Part shown: piece by piece, positions 7,603 to 17,116 of the stretch
Layout of the letters: every line of letters starts with the position of its first letter
How positions within the stretch are numbered: position 1 is the stretch's first letter
Source of the DNA: Henriciella mobilis
GTDB taxonomy: Bacteria > Pseudomonadota > Alphaproteobacteria > Caulobacterales > Hyphomonadaceae
Direction of reading: 5' to 3'
Assembly: GCF_003576315.1 (NCBI RefSeq)
Contig: NZ_QWFZ01000020.1
Coordinates: 124,001 to 188,000 of the forward strand
Length of the DNA: 64,000 bases
Notes under the pieces: model-generated
What the model was told of the DNA's origin: nothing
Databases searched by the model: none
What the model saw: the letters and a program-made list of their open reading frames with translations, nothing else
Translations under genes and position numbers: made by a program

Positions 7603-9972
7603 ATGAAACGGCGCATTTCGACTCTGCTGGTTCTCACTGCCCTGGTTGCGGGAAGCGCCGGCTGTGTGTCTGCTCAGGCGCGCGACAGGGAGACTGCCCA
7701 AGTGACCAATCGAGCCGAACTCACCATCGAGCGGCTTTACGCCTCTCCTTCCCTTTCCGGCCCATCGGCGACGGGCGTAAAGTACTCCCCGGACGGCAGG
7801 CGCGTGACCTTTCTCAAGGCGCGTGAGGACGATGGCAGCCGCTACGATCTCTGGCAGTTCGACGTCGAGACTGGCGAACAGTCCATGCTGGTAGACTCCT
7901 CCGTACTCGTGCCGGACGAGGGCGAATTATCGGAAGAAGAGAAAGCCTTGCGCGAACGCAAGCGGATCGCTGGCCGCAAGGGCATTGTCGATTATGCGTG
8001 GGGAACAGCAGACACGATCCTGGTGCCGCTTGGCGGCGATCTCTATCTCGTCTCACTGGGCGAGGATGGCCATTCGGTCCGCCAGCTGATCGACACCGAC
8101 GCCTTTGAATATGATGCCCGGGTTTCACCGAAGGGAAATTTCGTCTCCTTCATCCGCGATGGCGCCCTGTTCGTCATCGATCTGGCGACCGGCGAAGAGC
8201 GCCAGATCAGCCCCGACGCCGAGCCGGACAAGGCCATCGCCTATGGCGTCTCCGAATTCGTCGCCCAGGAAGAGATGAGCCGATACACCGGCTATTGGTG
8301 GAGCCCGGACGAGCGCCACATCGCCTATACCCGCGTCGATGAAAGCAAGGTCGACATTGTCGAGCGTTTCGACATCGCTGCCGAGCAGACCACAGTCATC
8401 GACCAACGCTATCCACGCGCCGGCCGGCCGAACGCGCTTGTCAATCTCATGGTCCGGAACATGAAAACTGGCGAGGTGAGCAACATCTATGGCGTCGGTC
8501 CGGACACTTACCTGGCGCGCGTCAACTGGGCGGGCCGCAGCCTGTGGTTCCAGACGGTGAACCGCGACCAGACGGAGATCACCTATCACCGCACCGACGG
8601 CAAGCCATGGCGCGTCTGGTCACCGCTCAGGGAAAGACAGGAAAAATGGGTCAACCTCTCGAAGGATTTCTGCACCGTTGATGAGGGCATCGTCCTTTCA
8701 ACCGAACAGAGTGGCTACCGTCATCTCGCCCTGTCGCGCTTTGGCAGCGAGTCCGATGACCTTGTTCCCATTACGGGCGGAAACTGGGCCATCGACAGCC
8801 TGAAAGCCATCGATCGCGAAACCCGCATGGTCTATTTCACCGGTTATGCCGACACGCCGCTGGAGCAGCACCTCTATCGTATTCGCCTTCCGTGGACGGA
8901 TGAGGAGCTGGAAAACAGCCGCGACACTGGCCGCCTCCCCGACAGCAATTGCACCGATCTGACGCCTATGTCTGCCCGCGCGCAGGTCGACTGTCCGCCG
9001 CCGGTGCGCATCACCGAAGCTGGCAAGTCCTGGTCCGTCACCATGGCGCCGGACGGCAAATCCTTTGTCGGGACGTCCTCCTCTCCCACTCAGCCGCCAC
9101 AGACGGGACTTTACAGCGCTGACGGCGCGCTGATCGGCTGGATCGAGGAGAATGCGCTCGATGAGAGCCATCCTTATGCGCCCTATCTGGATACCCATGC
9201 CGTGCCGGAATTCGGTACGCTGGAGGCCGAAGATGGCCAGACTTTGCATTACTCCATCCTGAAACCGGCGGACTTTGATCCGTCAAAAACCTATCCGGTC
9301 ATCATCGATGTCTATGGCGGGCCGCACGTGCAGACGGTCGACCGGGACTGGGAAAGTCTCTCCGATCAGTACCTTACACGTCAGGGTTACATCGTCTTCC
9401 GGCTCGACAATCGCGGCATGGCGAACCGCGGCAAGCGCTTTGAGGATGTCATCTACCGCCAGACCGGCGGGCCGGAAGTGCGCGACCAGCGCGCTGGCGT
9501 CGACTGGCTGAAAGCACAGCCCTTCGTCGATGCCGACAGGATCGCCATCCAGGGCTGGTCCTATGGCGGCTACATGACGCTCATGACCATCCTGCAGTCG
9601 CCGGAAGGCACCTTCGCGGCCGCCGCCGCTGGCGCACCCGTGACCGACTGGTCGCTCTATGACACCTTCTACACTGAGCGCTATATGGACACGCCCCAGG
9701 ACAATCCCGAGGGCTATGAAAAATCATCGGTTTTCTACCACCTCGACCGGCTTGAGGGCGCGCTGCCGCCAACGCTACTGATGCACGGCATGGCCGATGA
9801 CAATGTCACCTTCGACAACATGACTCGGCTGATGGCGGCGATGCAGGAAAAGGGGCTGATGTTCGACCTGATGACCTATCCCGGCCAGCGCCACGGCATT
9901 CGCGGTCAGGCCCTGCAGACCCATCTGATGAAGACCCGCATGGCCTTCCTGAACCGGCACCTGAAACCTTGA
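7603..9972 (+). CDS. Dipeptidyl peptidase IV (S9B serine peptidase), exported
   Basis: A 789-aa prolyl-oligopeptidase-family enzyme that removes X-Pro or X-Ala dipeptides from peptide N-termini. An N-terminal signal sequence (about 1-25) is followed by a beta-propeller (about 40-540) and an alpha/beta hydrolase domain (about 560-789). The catalytic triad is readable: Ser653 in GWSYGGYM, Asp732 in GMADDNV, His764 in GQRHGI. QEEMSRYTGYWWSPDE at about 222-237 carries the double-Glu motif (223-224) that holds the substrate amino terminus, which argues for true DPP-IV specificity rather than another S9 type. I chose ATG 7603 because it begins the signal peptide MKRRISTLLVL. SAGC near residue 19 is only a poor lipobox, so periplasmic release seems likelier than lipidation. 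Confidence 0.94.
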   Translation: MKRRISTLLVLTALVAGSAGCVSAQARDRETAQVTNRAELTIERLYASPSLSGPSATGVKYSPDGRRVTFLKAREDDGSRYDLWQFDVETGEQSMLVDSSVLVPDEGELSEEEKALRERKRIAGRKGIVDYAWGTADTILVPLGGDLYLVSLGEDGHSVRQLIDTDAFEYDARVSPKGNFVSFIRDGALFVIDLATGEERQISPDAEPDKAIAYGVSEFVAQEEMSRYTGYWWSPDERHIAYTRVDESKVDIVERFDIAAEQTTVIDQRYPRAGRPNALVNLMVRNMKTGEVSNIYGVGPDTYLARVNWAGRSLWFQTVNRDQTEITYHRTDGKPWRVWSPLRERQEKWVNLSKDFCTVDEGIVLSTEQSGYRHLALSRFGSESDDLVPITGGNWAIDSLKAIDRETRMVYFTGYADTPLEQHLYRIRLPWTDEELENSRDTGRLPDSNCTDLTPMSARAQVDCPPPVRITEAGKSWSVTMAPDGKSFVGTSSSPTQPPQTGLYSADGALIGWIEENALDESHPYAPYLDTHAVPEFGTLEAEDGQTLHYSILKPADFDPSKTYPVIIDVYGGPHVQTVDRDWESLSDQYLTRQGYIVFRLDNRGMANRGKRFEDVIYRQTGGPEVRDQRAGVDWLKAQPFVDADRIAIQGWSYGGYMTLMTILQSPEGTFAAAAAGAPVTDWSLYDTFYTERYMDTPQDNPEGYEKSSVFYHLDRLEGALPPTLLMHGMADDNVTFDNMTRLMAAMQEKGLMFDLMTYPGQRHGIRGQALQTHLMKTRMAFLNRHLKP

Positions 9973-10094
9973 TCGCGGCGACTGGAGCGAGTGACGGCTT
10001 TTTGGGCCAATGCTTGTTTTTTCAGCGCCCAGCAGCACACTAAGCTTGCAGCTGAGGAATCGACGTAGATGGTTCAGCGAAGCAAGGAGCCGTC

Positions 10095-11465
10095 ATGGGA
10101 AGACTGATCGCAATATCGAACCGGACCGCCGCCGATGCCAGTGCGCGCGCTGGCGGGCTGGCCGTCGCCGTGTGGGAATCGCTGAGAAGCACGGGCGGAA
10201 TCTGGTTCGGCTGGTCCGGCAACATTGTCGAGGACGAGGTTGGCGAGCCGCAGGTCTTCTCCGATGAAGGCGTGGAATTCGTCACCACCGACTTCACCGA
10301 AGCCGAGCATGATGGGTTTTACCTACAATATGCCAACCGCGTGATCTGGCCGGTCTTCCACTACCGGGTGGACCTGGCGCACTTCTCGTCCAAGGACTTC
10401 GATGTCTATGCCGATGTGAACGAACGCATCGCCGAACTCGTCGCCCCACGCCTCAAGGAGGGCGACTCGGTCTGGGTGCACGACTATCATTTCCTGCTGA
10501 TGGGCGATTTCCTGCGCCGCAGCGGCTGGACCGGCCCGATCGGCTTTTTCCTGCACATCCCCTTCCCCTCGCCGGAAGTCTTCCGCGCCCTGCCCGAGCA
10601 TGAACGCATTGCCCGCGCCATGTGTGAATTCAGCGTCCTTGGGTTCCAGTCGAAGACCGACCGATCGAATTTCGTGCGCTATCTTCTCGAGAATTACGAT
10701 GCGGTCGACGAAGGCGAAGGCTGGATCGGCGTGTTCGGACGCCGCATCCGTGCCAATGCCTATCCAATCGGGATAGACGCCAAAGGCTTTGCCGAAGCGG
10801 CCACCAGCCCGCGCGCCGGGACCGCCGCGACCCGCATTGGCCGGTTCCTGGGCGGCCGCAATCTCGTGCTCGGTGTTGACCGGATGGACTATTCGAAGGG
10901 CCTGCCGCAGCGCTTCGAGGCGGTCGGCAAGCTGTTCGACCATTTCCCCTCCACGCGCGGACGGGTCTCGGTGACGCAGATCGCCCCGCCCTCGCGCTCC
11001 AAGGTCGAGGAATATCGGGACCTGCGCACACAGCTCGACGGGCTGGCCGGGCGCATCAATGGCGACTACGGCGACCTCGACTGGATCCCGTTGCGCTACC
11101 TCGCGCGGTCCTATGACCGACGCGAACTGGCCGGCCTTTATCGCATCGCCCGCGTCTGCCTGGTCACCCCGCTTCGCGACGGCATGAACCTGGTCGCCAA
11201 GGAATTCGTGATGGCGCAGGACCCCGATGACCCGGGCGTGCTGGTCCTGTCGGAATTTGCCGGCGCCGCCGAACAGCTGACGGACGCCCTGATCGTAAAC
11301 CCGCACGACACATACAAGGTGGCGGAGACCATCTATCACGCCCTCGAAATGACGCTGGAGGAACGCCAGGCCAGATGGGAAAAACTGCGCGACATTGTGA
11401 TGGCGCAGGATATCGAATGGTGGCGACACAAATTCCTGGATGACCTCTCGACAGACCTGACTTGA
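10095..11465 (+). CDS. otsA: Trehalose-6-phosphate synthase (GT20)
   Basis: A 456-aa cytosolic glycosyltransferase joining UDP-glucose (or another NDP-glucose) and glucose-6-phosphate into trehalose-6-phosphate. Family hallmarks are visible: LIAISNR with the Gly-rich loop GGLAVAV near the N-terminus, [40 protein letters not shown] and the C-terminal [17 protein letters not shown]. The length is normal. AAGGAG lies five bases before the ATG. First gene of the otsA-otsB-GH15 block; its stop overlaps the otsB start by one base (TGATG). Confidence 0.96.
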   Translation: MGRLIAISNRTAADASARAGGLAVAVWESLRSTGGIWFGWSGNIVEDEVGEPQVFSDEGVEFVTTDFTEAEHDGFYLQYANRVIWPVFHYRVDLAHFSSKDFDVYADVNERIAELVAPRLKEGDSVWVHDYHFLLMGDFLRRSGWTGPIGFFLHIPFPSPEVFRALPEHERIARAMCEFSVLGFQSKTDRSNFVRYLLENYDAVDEGEGWIGVFGRRIRANAYPIGIDAKGFAEAATSPRAGTAATRIGRFLGGRNLVLGVDRMDYSKGLPQRFEAVGKLFDHFPSTRGRVSVTQIAPPSRSKVEEYRDLRTQLDGLAGRINGDYGDLDWIPLRYLARSYDRRELAGLYRIARVCLVTPLRDGMNLVAKEFVMAQDPDDPGVLVLSEFAGAAEQLTDALIVNPHDTYKVAETIYHALEMTLEERQARWEKLRDIVMAQDIEWWRHKFLDDLSTDLT

Positions 11466-12196
11466 TGACAACTGACCTTTCCGCCCTGCCGCGCCTGGAT
11501 GAGCGCCACGCGCTCTTCCTCGATTTCGATGGCACGCTTGCGCCCATCCAGGACGATCCGGACACGGTGATCCTGCCGGCGAAAACGCGCCAAGCGCTCG
11601 CTGCGCTGGAACCGCTGCTCGGCGACGCCATCGCCATTATCAGCGGCCGGGACATTCGTGACCTCTCGGCCCGCGTACCGCTGGCTTACTGGCGGGCCGG
11701 CGGCCACGGCCTCGATATCTGCGGCCCCGACGAGGCGCCACCGGCCATGCCAACCGCAGCGCCGCGGGCCATCATCAATGCTGTCGAAATGATCGTTCAT
11801 GGCCTCGATGGTGTGCGGATCGAACACAAGGGTCCGGTCCTTGCGGTCCACTACCGTCAGGCACCGGACCTAGGCCCGATGCTGATTGCCCGGCTTGAAG
11901 ACACGCTGGCAGACAATCCGGATTACAAGGTCCAGGCCGGGAAGATGGTGATCGAGGCAAAGCCCGCCAATGCCAATAAGGGCAAGGCTGTGGAGGTGAT
12001 GCTTTCGCACGCGCCCTTCCTTGACCGCACCGCCATCATGGTCGGCGACGACACGACCGATGAGGACGCTTTCAAGGTCGTCAACAGGCTGGGCGGCCAG
12101 TCGATAAAGGTCGGCAGCGGTGAGACCGCGGCTGGCTATCGGGTCGATGACCCGCAGGATGTAACGAACTGGCTGATCGAACAGGGGAAGCGATGA
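11465..12196 (+). CDS. otsB: Trehalose-6-phosphate phosphatase (HAD)
   Basis: A 243-aa HAD-superfamily phosphatase completing trehalose synthesis by dephosphorylating trehalose-6-phosphate. Motif I is LFLDFDGTLAP (about 16-26), with the nucleophile and general-acid Asp residues. Motif III Lys lies near EAKPANANKGKAVE and motif IV is VGDDTTDEDAF. The ATG at 11465 shares one base with the otsA stop, so synthesis is translationally coupled. The GH15 gene starts inside its last four bases (ATGA). Confidence 0.95.
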   Translation: MTTDLSALPRLDERHALFLDFDGTLAPIQDDPDTVILPAKTRQALAALEPLLGDAIAIISGRDIRDLSARVPLAYWRAGGHGLDICGPDEAPPAMPTAAPRAIINAVEMIVHGLDGVRIEHKGPVLAVHYRQAPDLGPMLIARLEDTLADNPDYKVQAGKMVIEAKPANANKGKAVEVMLSHAPFLDRTAIMVGDDTTDEDAFKVVNRLGGQSIKVGSGETAAGYRVDDPQDVTNWLIEQGKR

Positions 12197-13962
12197 GCAA
12201 TCTCGAACTCGGCATCATCGGAAACGGCACCGTCGCAGGACTCGTCGACGAGGATGCGAACATTGTCTGGCTCTGCCTTCCGCGGATCGACGGCGAACCG
12301 GTGTTCAACAAGCTGCTTGGCGGGCGTGGTCAGTTCGCCGTCTCCCTGCAGGGTCACGTCAAAAGTACCCAGACCTATCAACGCAATACAGCGGTGATCG
12401 AAACTGTACTTGAAGCCGATGATGGCTCCTCGGTTCGCGTCACGGACTATTGCCCGCGCTTCATGGACAAGGGCCGCATGTTCCGTCCGGCGTCCATGGT
12501 GCGCCGGATCACCCCGCTGAAAGGCATGCCGCGGATCCGGGTTGAACTCTTCGCACAGAGCCAGCGCGGCGAGTACAACATGGTCACCCGGCGCGGCGTC
12601 AATCACATCGCCTTTCTCGATGAGACTGCCGGCTTCCGCGTTACCACGGATGCGCCCGTCTCCTATGTCATGGACGGGCGAGATTTCGTGCTGGACCGGG
12701 AAGTGAGCTTCGTGCTCGGCCCGGATGAAAGCCTGTCAGACCGGGTCGGCGTCATTGCGCTGGAATGGCTGGAGCGCACAGCCGATCACTGGATGAGCTG
12801 GTCTCGGCGCCTCGCCACCCCGCCGGACTGGCAGGATGCGGTCATCCGGGCCGCGATCACGCTGAAGCTGTGCGTCTATGAGGAGACCGGCGGCATTGTC
12901 GCAGCCCTGACAACCAGCATCCCCGAGCATGCCGATTCGGAGCGCAACTGGGACTACCGCTTCTGCTGGCTACGCGACGCCTATTTTACCGTGACCGCCC
13001 TCAACCGGCTCTCGGCGGTCGGCACGCTGGAACACTATCTCGCCTATCTGAGGAACACCGTCGCCCATACGCGCGGCGGGCATATCCAGCCCGTCTACGG
13101 CATCGCGCTCGAGCACGACCTGACGGAGAACATTGCCGGCGCCCTGCCCGGCTATCGCGGAATGGGACCCGTTCGCTTCGGCAACCAGGCCGCCGAGCAC
13201 ATCCAACATGACGTTTACGGACACGTCATCCTCGGCGCGAGCCAGGCTTTCTTCGACGACCGCCTCTACGCAAAGGCCGGCGCGCTGGAATTTGCGCACT
13301 TCGAAGGCGTCGGCGAGCGCGCCTATGCTGTCTGGAACACGCCGGATGCCGGCATCTGGGAGTTTCGCGGCTTTGCGCATGTCCACACCTCATCGGCCAT
13401 CATGTGCTGGGCGGCCTGCGACCGGCTTGCCCGGATCGCCACGCATCTCGGCCTCGACAAGCGCGCGGCCTACTGGACCGATTGCGCCAACGAAATCCGC
13501 GAAGGCGTGCTCAAGCTGGCCTGGAGCGAAAAGCGGCAGGCCTTTACCGGCGCTTTCGGCGAGGACGCGCTCGATGCGTCCGTGCTCCTGATGGCCGAGA
13601 TTGGATTCATCGACGCGAAGGACCCGCGTTTCGTGAAAACGGTCGAGCGGATCGATGAAGAACTGCGCGACGGGTATCACGTCTACCGCTACCGGGTCGA
13701 AGACGATTTCGGCCTTCCGAAAACCGCCTTTACTGCCTGCACCTTCTGGCACATCGACGCGCTGGCGCGGATCGGCAAGATCGATGAGGCGCGCGCCATG
13801 TTCGAGGATGTGCTCGCCCACCGCACGCGGCTGGGCCTCTTGTCGGAGGATATCGACACATCGAATGGTGAGCTGTGGGGGAATTTCCCGCAGACCTATT
13901 CCATGGTCGGCATTATCAACGCCGCCAACCGGCTCAGCCGCGACTGGGACGAGGTTGTGTGA
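12193..13962 (+). CDS. Glycoside hydrolase family 15 protein (trehalase or glucoamylase-like)
   Basis: A 589-aa GH15 enzyme with the N-terminal beta-sandwich (about 1-210) and the (alpha/alpha)6 barrel (about 240-580). The likely general acid is the Glu in DAGIWEFRG and the general base the Glu in LLSEDIDTSNGELWGNFPQ; NWDYRFCWLRDAYFT is a classic family block. Overlap of four bases with otsB and membership in the ots operon point to alpha,alpha-trehalose or a related alpha-glucoside as substrate. A cytosolic trehalase that tunes trehalose level is my inference; glucoamylase activity is the alternative. No signal peptide, so it acts in the cytoplasm. Confidence 0.92.
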   Translation: MSNLELGIIGNGTVAGLVDEDANIVWLCLPRIDGEPVFNKLLGGRGQFAVSLQGHVKSTQTYQRNTAVIETVLEADDGSSVRVTDYCPRFMDKGRMFRPASMVRRITPLKGMPRIRVELFAQSQRGEYNMVTRRGVNHIAFLDETAGFRVTTDAPVSYVMDGRDFVLDREVSFVLGPDESLSDRVGVIALEWLERTADHWMSWSRRLATPPDWQDAVIRAAITLKLCVYEETGGIVAALTTSIPEHADSERNWDYRFCWLRDAYFTVTALNRLSAVGTLEHYLAYLRNTVAHTRGGHIQPVYGIALEHDLTENIAGALPGYRGMGPVRFGNQAAEHIQHDVYGHVILGASQAFFDDRLYAKAGALEFAHFEGVGERAYAVWNTPDAGIWEFRGFAHVHTSSAIMCWAACDRLARIATHLGLDKRAAYWTDCANEIREGVLKLAWSEKRQAFTGAFGEDALDASVLLMAEIGFIDAKDPRFVKTVERIDEELRDGYHVYRYRVEDDFGLPKTAFTACTFWHIDALARIGKIDEARAMFEDVLAHRTRLGLLSEDIDTSNGELWGNFPQTYSMVGIINAANRLSRDWDEVV

Positions 13963-14009
13963 CAGGCCGGCCTGGTTAAATCTCTAGGGAACACCCGGAG
14001 GAAACACAT

Positions 14010-14429
14010 ATGCCAGCCCTGCAGCCCACCACAGACCAGATGAGCGCCTTCGCCAAAGCCGAGGATGACGGCCAGCCGATCTTCATGATCAACCTGCTGA
14101 AATTCCACGACAAGGCCCAATACAAGGAAAGCGACCCGGAACATGGTGAGGCCATCTCCGGCGAAGAGGCCTACAATCGCTACGGAAAAGGCCTCGAAGC
14201 GCTGACCAGCGACCCGAAGATCGGGCTGTCGATTGTCTATGCCGGGTCGGTTCAGCGCTTCCTGATTGGCGGTGACGAGGACTGGGACCGGGTGCTGGTG
14301 GTGCGCTATCCCTCTCGCCAGCACATGCTGACCATGATGCGCGATCCGCGCTACCAGGAGGCACACCGCCATCGCGAGGCCGGCCTCAAGCATCAGGACC
14401 TGATCGAGACGAAAGCCTTGACCAGTTGA
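14010..14429 (+). CDS. DUF1330 family protein
   Basis: A 139-aa protein of the DUF1330 group (ferredoxin-like alpha/beta barrel fold, function not settled). Readable marks are PIFMINLLKFHDKA near the N-terminus, the conserved YG.. segment (RYGKGLEAL) and WDRVLVVRYPSRQHMLTMMRDPRYQEAHRHREAGL, the family's most typical block. The ribosome binding site GGAGG is well placed before the ATG. It lies 47 bp after the GH15 gene on the same strand and may be read with it. Confidence 0.88.
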   Translation: MPALQPTTDQMSAFAKAEDDGQPIFMINLLKFHDKAQYKESDPEHGEAISGEEAYNRYGKGLEALTSDPKIGLSIVYAGSVQRFLIGGDEDWDRVLVVRYPSRQHMLTMMRDPRYQEAHRHREAGLKHQDLIETKALTS

Positions 14430-14483
14430 AGGCTTGCGGTCCGCGCGGCCGCGTAGCAGCATATCCGTCTCATGAGGATTTGC

Positions 14484-15032
14484 ATGAAGACACGCCTTAT
14501 CGCGCTGGCGGCGCTGGCCCTCACGGCCCCTGTGACCAGCCTGCCTGCCACTGCCCAGTTCGCAGCCATGCCTGAGGCGGGCGAGGAAAGCGCACCGCAG
14601 GTCGTCGATGCAACGGACCCCGAGCTGATCGCCCGCATCCTGCGCAATGAAGGCTTCAAGGCCGAGCTGAAGACGCTGGCCAGTGGCGCGATCGAGATCG
14701 AGTCCGAATATGATGGCACCAGCTTCTGGCTGTATTTCCAGGCCTGCACCGCCGACTTTACCGGCTGTGAGGTCATCAGCTTCTCGTCTGGCTTCGACTT
14801 CGAGACCGCCCAGCTGCCCGACATTATCGGCGACTGGAACCATGACCGCTATTCGAAAGCCTATCTCGACGAGGACGGCGACCCCTTCGTCGAGTTCAGC
14901 GTCAACATGAAGGGCGGCGTCACCCGCGAGAACTTCGTCGACACGCTGCACTGGTTCACGACCGAGATGTCGGCATTCATCGAACAGATCGGCTGGAACC
15001 GCGACCTGTCCGGCCAGGCCCAGCCCATCTAG
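14484..15032 (+). CDS. Exported YbjN-domain protein, 182 aa
   Basis: A cleavable signal peptide (MKTRLIALAALALTAPVTSLPATAQ) leads into a YbjN-like domain: an alpha/beta segment covering LIARILRNEGFKAELKTL, FWLYFQACTADFTGCEVISFSSGF and FVEFSVNMKGGVTRENFVDTLHWF. YbjN domains are related to type III secretion chaperone folds and are often called sensory transduction regulators; the biochemical role of exported versions is unknown. I chose the ATG at 14484 because GAGGA lies five bases before it; an ATG 12 bp upstream is part of the ribosome-binding region. Confidence 0.82.
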   Translation: MKTRLIALAALALTAPVTSLPATAQFAAMPEAGEESAPQVVDATDPELIARILRNEGFKAELKTLASGAIEIESEYDGTSFWLYFQACTADFTGCEVISFSSGFDFETAQLPDIIGDWNHDRYSKAYLDEDGDPFVEFSVNMKGGVTRENFVDTLHWFTTEMSAFIEQIGWNRDLSGQAQPI

Positions 15033-15064
15033 ATTTCTCGCCCACCCCATTGAGGATTCAGGCC

Positions 15065-15766
15065 ATGCGAATTGCTCTTTCCTGCCTTGCCTTCGCCGCG
15101 GCACTCGCCGCCTGCACGACCACGCCGCCCGCGCCAGCGCTTAGCCCCGGCGTTGACTGGGTCGCCAATTCGCCAGGCTGGGCAGAGGAGGCCGAAGCTG
15201 TCTATGCCGAAGCGGGAGCCTATGTCGAAGCCGTCGCCGCCGCGCGTGAGCCAAAAAGCTGGGCGGTCATTCTCGATGTCGATGAGACGGTTCTGAACAA
15301 TGTCGAATACCAGGTGCGCCTCGAAACGACGGGTGACACATATACACCCGAAAGCTGGCACGCCTGGACGGCGGAGAAGTCAGCCCCGCCTGTGCCCGGC
15401 GTAATCGACTTCATCGAGAAAGTGAATGCGCTTGGCGGCCATGTCGCGCTGGTCACCAACCGCGCCGACAGCGAACAGCTCTGGACCGAGGAGAACCTCT
15501 TCGATGTCGGTCTCACCCGACATGACGATTTCCGTGTCCTGCTGACCCGCGCTCGCCCGGACGGCCCGTCCGACAAGACCGCCCGGTTTGCGCTGGTGCC
15601 GTCCATGCTGGCCGTTCAGGGCTATCCGGGCGTCGAGGTAGTGGCCTTCGTCGGCGACAATGAGGGCGACAAGCCCGAGGACCTGTCGGGCGCTGAATTC
15701 TTCTGCATTGACCAGGGCGCCATGTATGGCGAGCCATGCGCCGCTGTACCAGGGCCCGGACGTTAG
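15065..15766 (+). CDS. HAD acid phosphatase lipoprotein (class C, e(P4)-like)
   Basis: A 233-aa lipoprotein (lipobox ALAAC at about 16-20) of HAD subfamily IIIB. The catalytic motif is VILDVDETVLNN with both Asp residues; VALVTNRAD is motif II, and the C-terminal FVGDNEGDKPEDL supplies the metal-binding Asp residues. Related proteins hydrolyse 5'-nucleotides and other phosphomonoesters at the cell surface. GAGGA sits eight bases upstream of the ATG. Its last four bases overlap the convergent msrC-like gene. Confidence 0.9.
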   Translation: MRIALSCLAFAAALAACTTTPPAPALSPGVDWVANSPGWAEEAEAVYAEAGAYVEAVAAAREPKSWAVILDVDETVLNNVEYQVRLETTGDTYTPESWHAWTAEKSAPPVPGVIDFIEKVNALGGHVALVTNRADSEQLWTEENLFDVGLTRHDDFRVLLTRARPDGPSDKTARFALVPSMLAVQGYPGVEVVAFVGDNEGDKPEDLSGAEFFCIDQGAMYGEPCAAVPGPGR

Positions 15767-16230
15767 ACCGTCAGCAGGATCTTGCAGATCGCCTCAAGGC
15801 CAGCCTGGTCGACTGCATCGAACGCATCATGCTCGGTCGAGTCGACATCGAGCACCGCTGCCAGCTTTCCTTCGGCGTCGAAGACTGGGACGACAATCTC
15901 GGAGTTCGAGCGCGAGTCGCAGGCGATGTGGCCCGGAAAGGCGTGAACATCCGGGACAAGCTGTGTTTCGCCCGTCGCCGCGCAGGCCCCGCAGACCCCC
16001 TTGCCGAAAGGAATACGCAGGCAGCCAAGCGTTCCCTGATACGGGCCAACGACCAGCTCTTCGGGCTTGTCCGGATCAACCACATAGAAGCCGGTCCAGA
16101 AGAAGCGCGGCCGGAAGGCTTCCGCCAGCAGGCAGGCCGCGGAAGCGTAGCGCGCGGGCGTGTAGGTTTCGCCCGCCACCAGGCTTTCAATTTCCAGTTT
16201 CAGCTCTGCATAGCGGGCTTGGCGATCCAT
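15763..16230 (-). CDS. msrC: Free methionine-(R)-sulfoxide reductase (GAF type)
   Basis: A 155-aa cytosolic GAF-domain enzyme that reduces free Met-R-sulfoxide. Cys70, Cys80 and Cys104 are spaced 10 and 24 residues apart, as are Cys84, Cys94 and Cys118 of E. coli fRMsr, and they sit in the family blocks LGCLRIPFGKGVCGA and FPGHIACDSRSNSEIVVPVF. The ATG at 16230 (MDRQARYAEL) has AAGGA seven bases upstream; ATGs at 16251 and 16260 would add 7-10 residues. The ORF stays open to 16464 but the upstream part lacks family similarity. Confidence 0.93.
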   Translation of the reverse strand: MDRQARYAELKLEIESLVAGETYTPARYASAACLLAEAFRPRFFWTGFYVVDPDKPEELVVGPYQGTLGCLRIPFGKGVCGACAATGETQLVPDVHAFPGHIACDSRSNSEIVVPVFDAEGKLAAVLDVDSTEHDAFDAVDQAGLEAICKILLTV

Positions 16231-16378
16231 CTCTTGGTCCTTCAACGGCATGCGCGCCATATCGCGTTTCGCGCACAGTTTCTCAAGAGCCCCATGGACG
16301 CCGCGCCGCTGCTCTGAAATAGTCGTAATCTGTGGGTGGAGTGGCAGGATGAACTGCCACAGGAGAGGAGGCGACTGC

Positions 16379-17116
16379 GTGCGAGAAGCTGTCCGGACGA
16401 TGCTGGTCGCCTGCGTCATGCTTCTTGGGCCAATGCTTGTGCCGGCCGCCAGCGCGCAGGACACCCAGGCCCCGCCAGACCGCGAGCAGGTTGAGCGCCT
16501 CGTCGATGCTCACACCGCCAATGATCGCCTGCAGACAGAGCGCCCCGAATGGACGCCCGAACCGGTCGAGACCCGTCCACGCCAGCGAAACCCCTTCATC
16601 GAGTGGATTGGCGATTTCTTTGCCATGATCTTCCGGAATTTCGGCTGGCTGTTCCAGTGGATTCTCTTCGCAGCGATTGCCGGGGCGATCCTCTACGCGC
16701 TGTGGTACATGTTTGGCGACGTGGCTGGCCTGCGCTTCCGGCGCGAAAAGACTGATGACGGACCTGAAGTATCCGACATCGAGGACCAGCGCCCCGACCC
16801 GAAACGGGCAGCAACCCTGCTGGAAGAGGCCGATGCGCTCGCCGCCGAGGGGCGTTTTGCCGAAGCGGTTCACCTTCTGCTTTTCCGCTCTATCGAGGAT
16901 TTGCGCGAGCGCCGCTCCGGCGGGGTGCCGCAATCGCTGACCGCGCGGGAGATCAGCTCCCTGTCGGATCTCACCCAACGCACGCGCGAGGCGCTGTCGC
17001 CGATCATCCGCATTGTCGAGAACAGCTTCTTTGGTGGCCGCCCGGTCGACCAGACAGGCTGGCAGAGCGCGCGCTCATCCTATGAATCCTTCGCGTTCGG
17101 AGGGGCTGCCGCATGA
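16379..17116 (+). CDS. DUF4129 membrane protein (MoxR operon gene 1)
   Basis: A 245-aa protein with a signal-like N-terminus (to about residue 27, ending PAASAQ), a membrane segment at about 78-100 (FRNFGWLFQWILFAAIAGAI region) and a cytosolic C-terminal DUF4129 domain. That domain is marked by EEADALAAEGRFAEAVHLLLFRSIEDL and LTAREISSL. I chose the GTG at 16379 because GGAGG is seven bases upstream; an ATG 30 bp earlier has no such site. The stop overlaps the next gene by ATGA. DUF4129 proteins accompany MoxR ATPases and are often linked to transglutaminase-like or DUF58 proteins; their function is unknown. Confidence 0.88.
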   Translation: MREAVRTMLVACVMLLGPMLVPAASAQDTQAPPDREQVERLVDAHTANDRLQTERPEWTPEPVETRPRQRNPFIEWIGDFFAMIFRNFGWLFQWILFAAIAGAILYALWYMFGDVAGLRFRREKTDDGPEVSDIEDQRPDPKRAATLLEEADALAAEGRFAEAVHLLLFRSIEDLRERRSGGVPQSLTAREISSLSDLTQRTREALSPIIRIVENSFFGGRPVDQTGWQSARSSYESFAFGGAAA

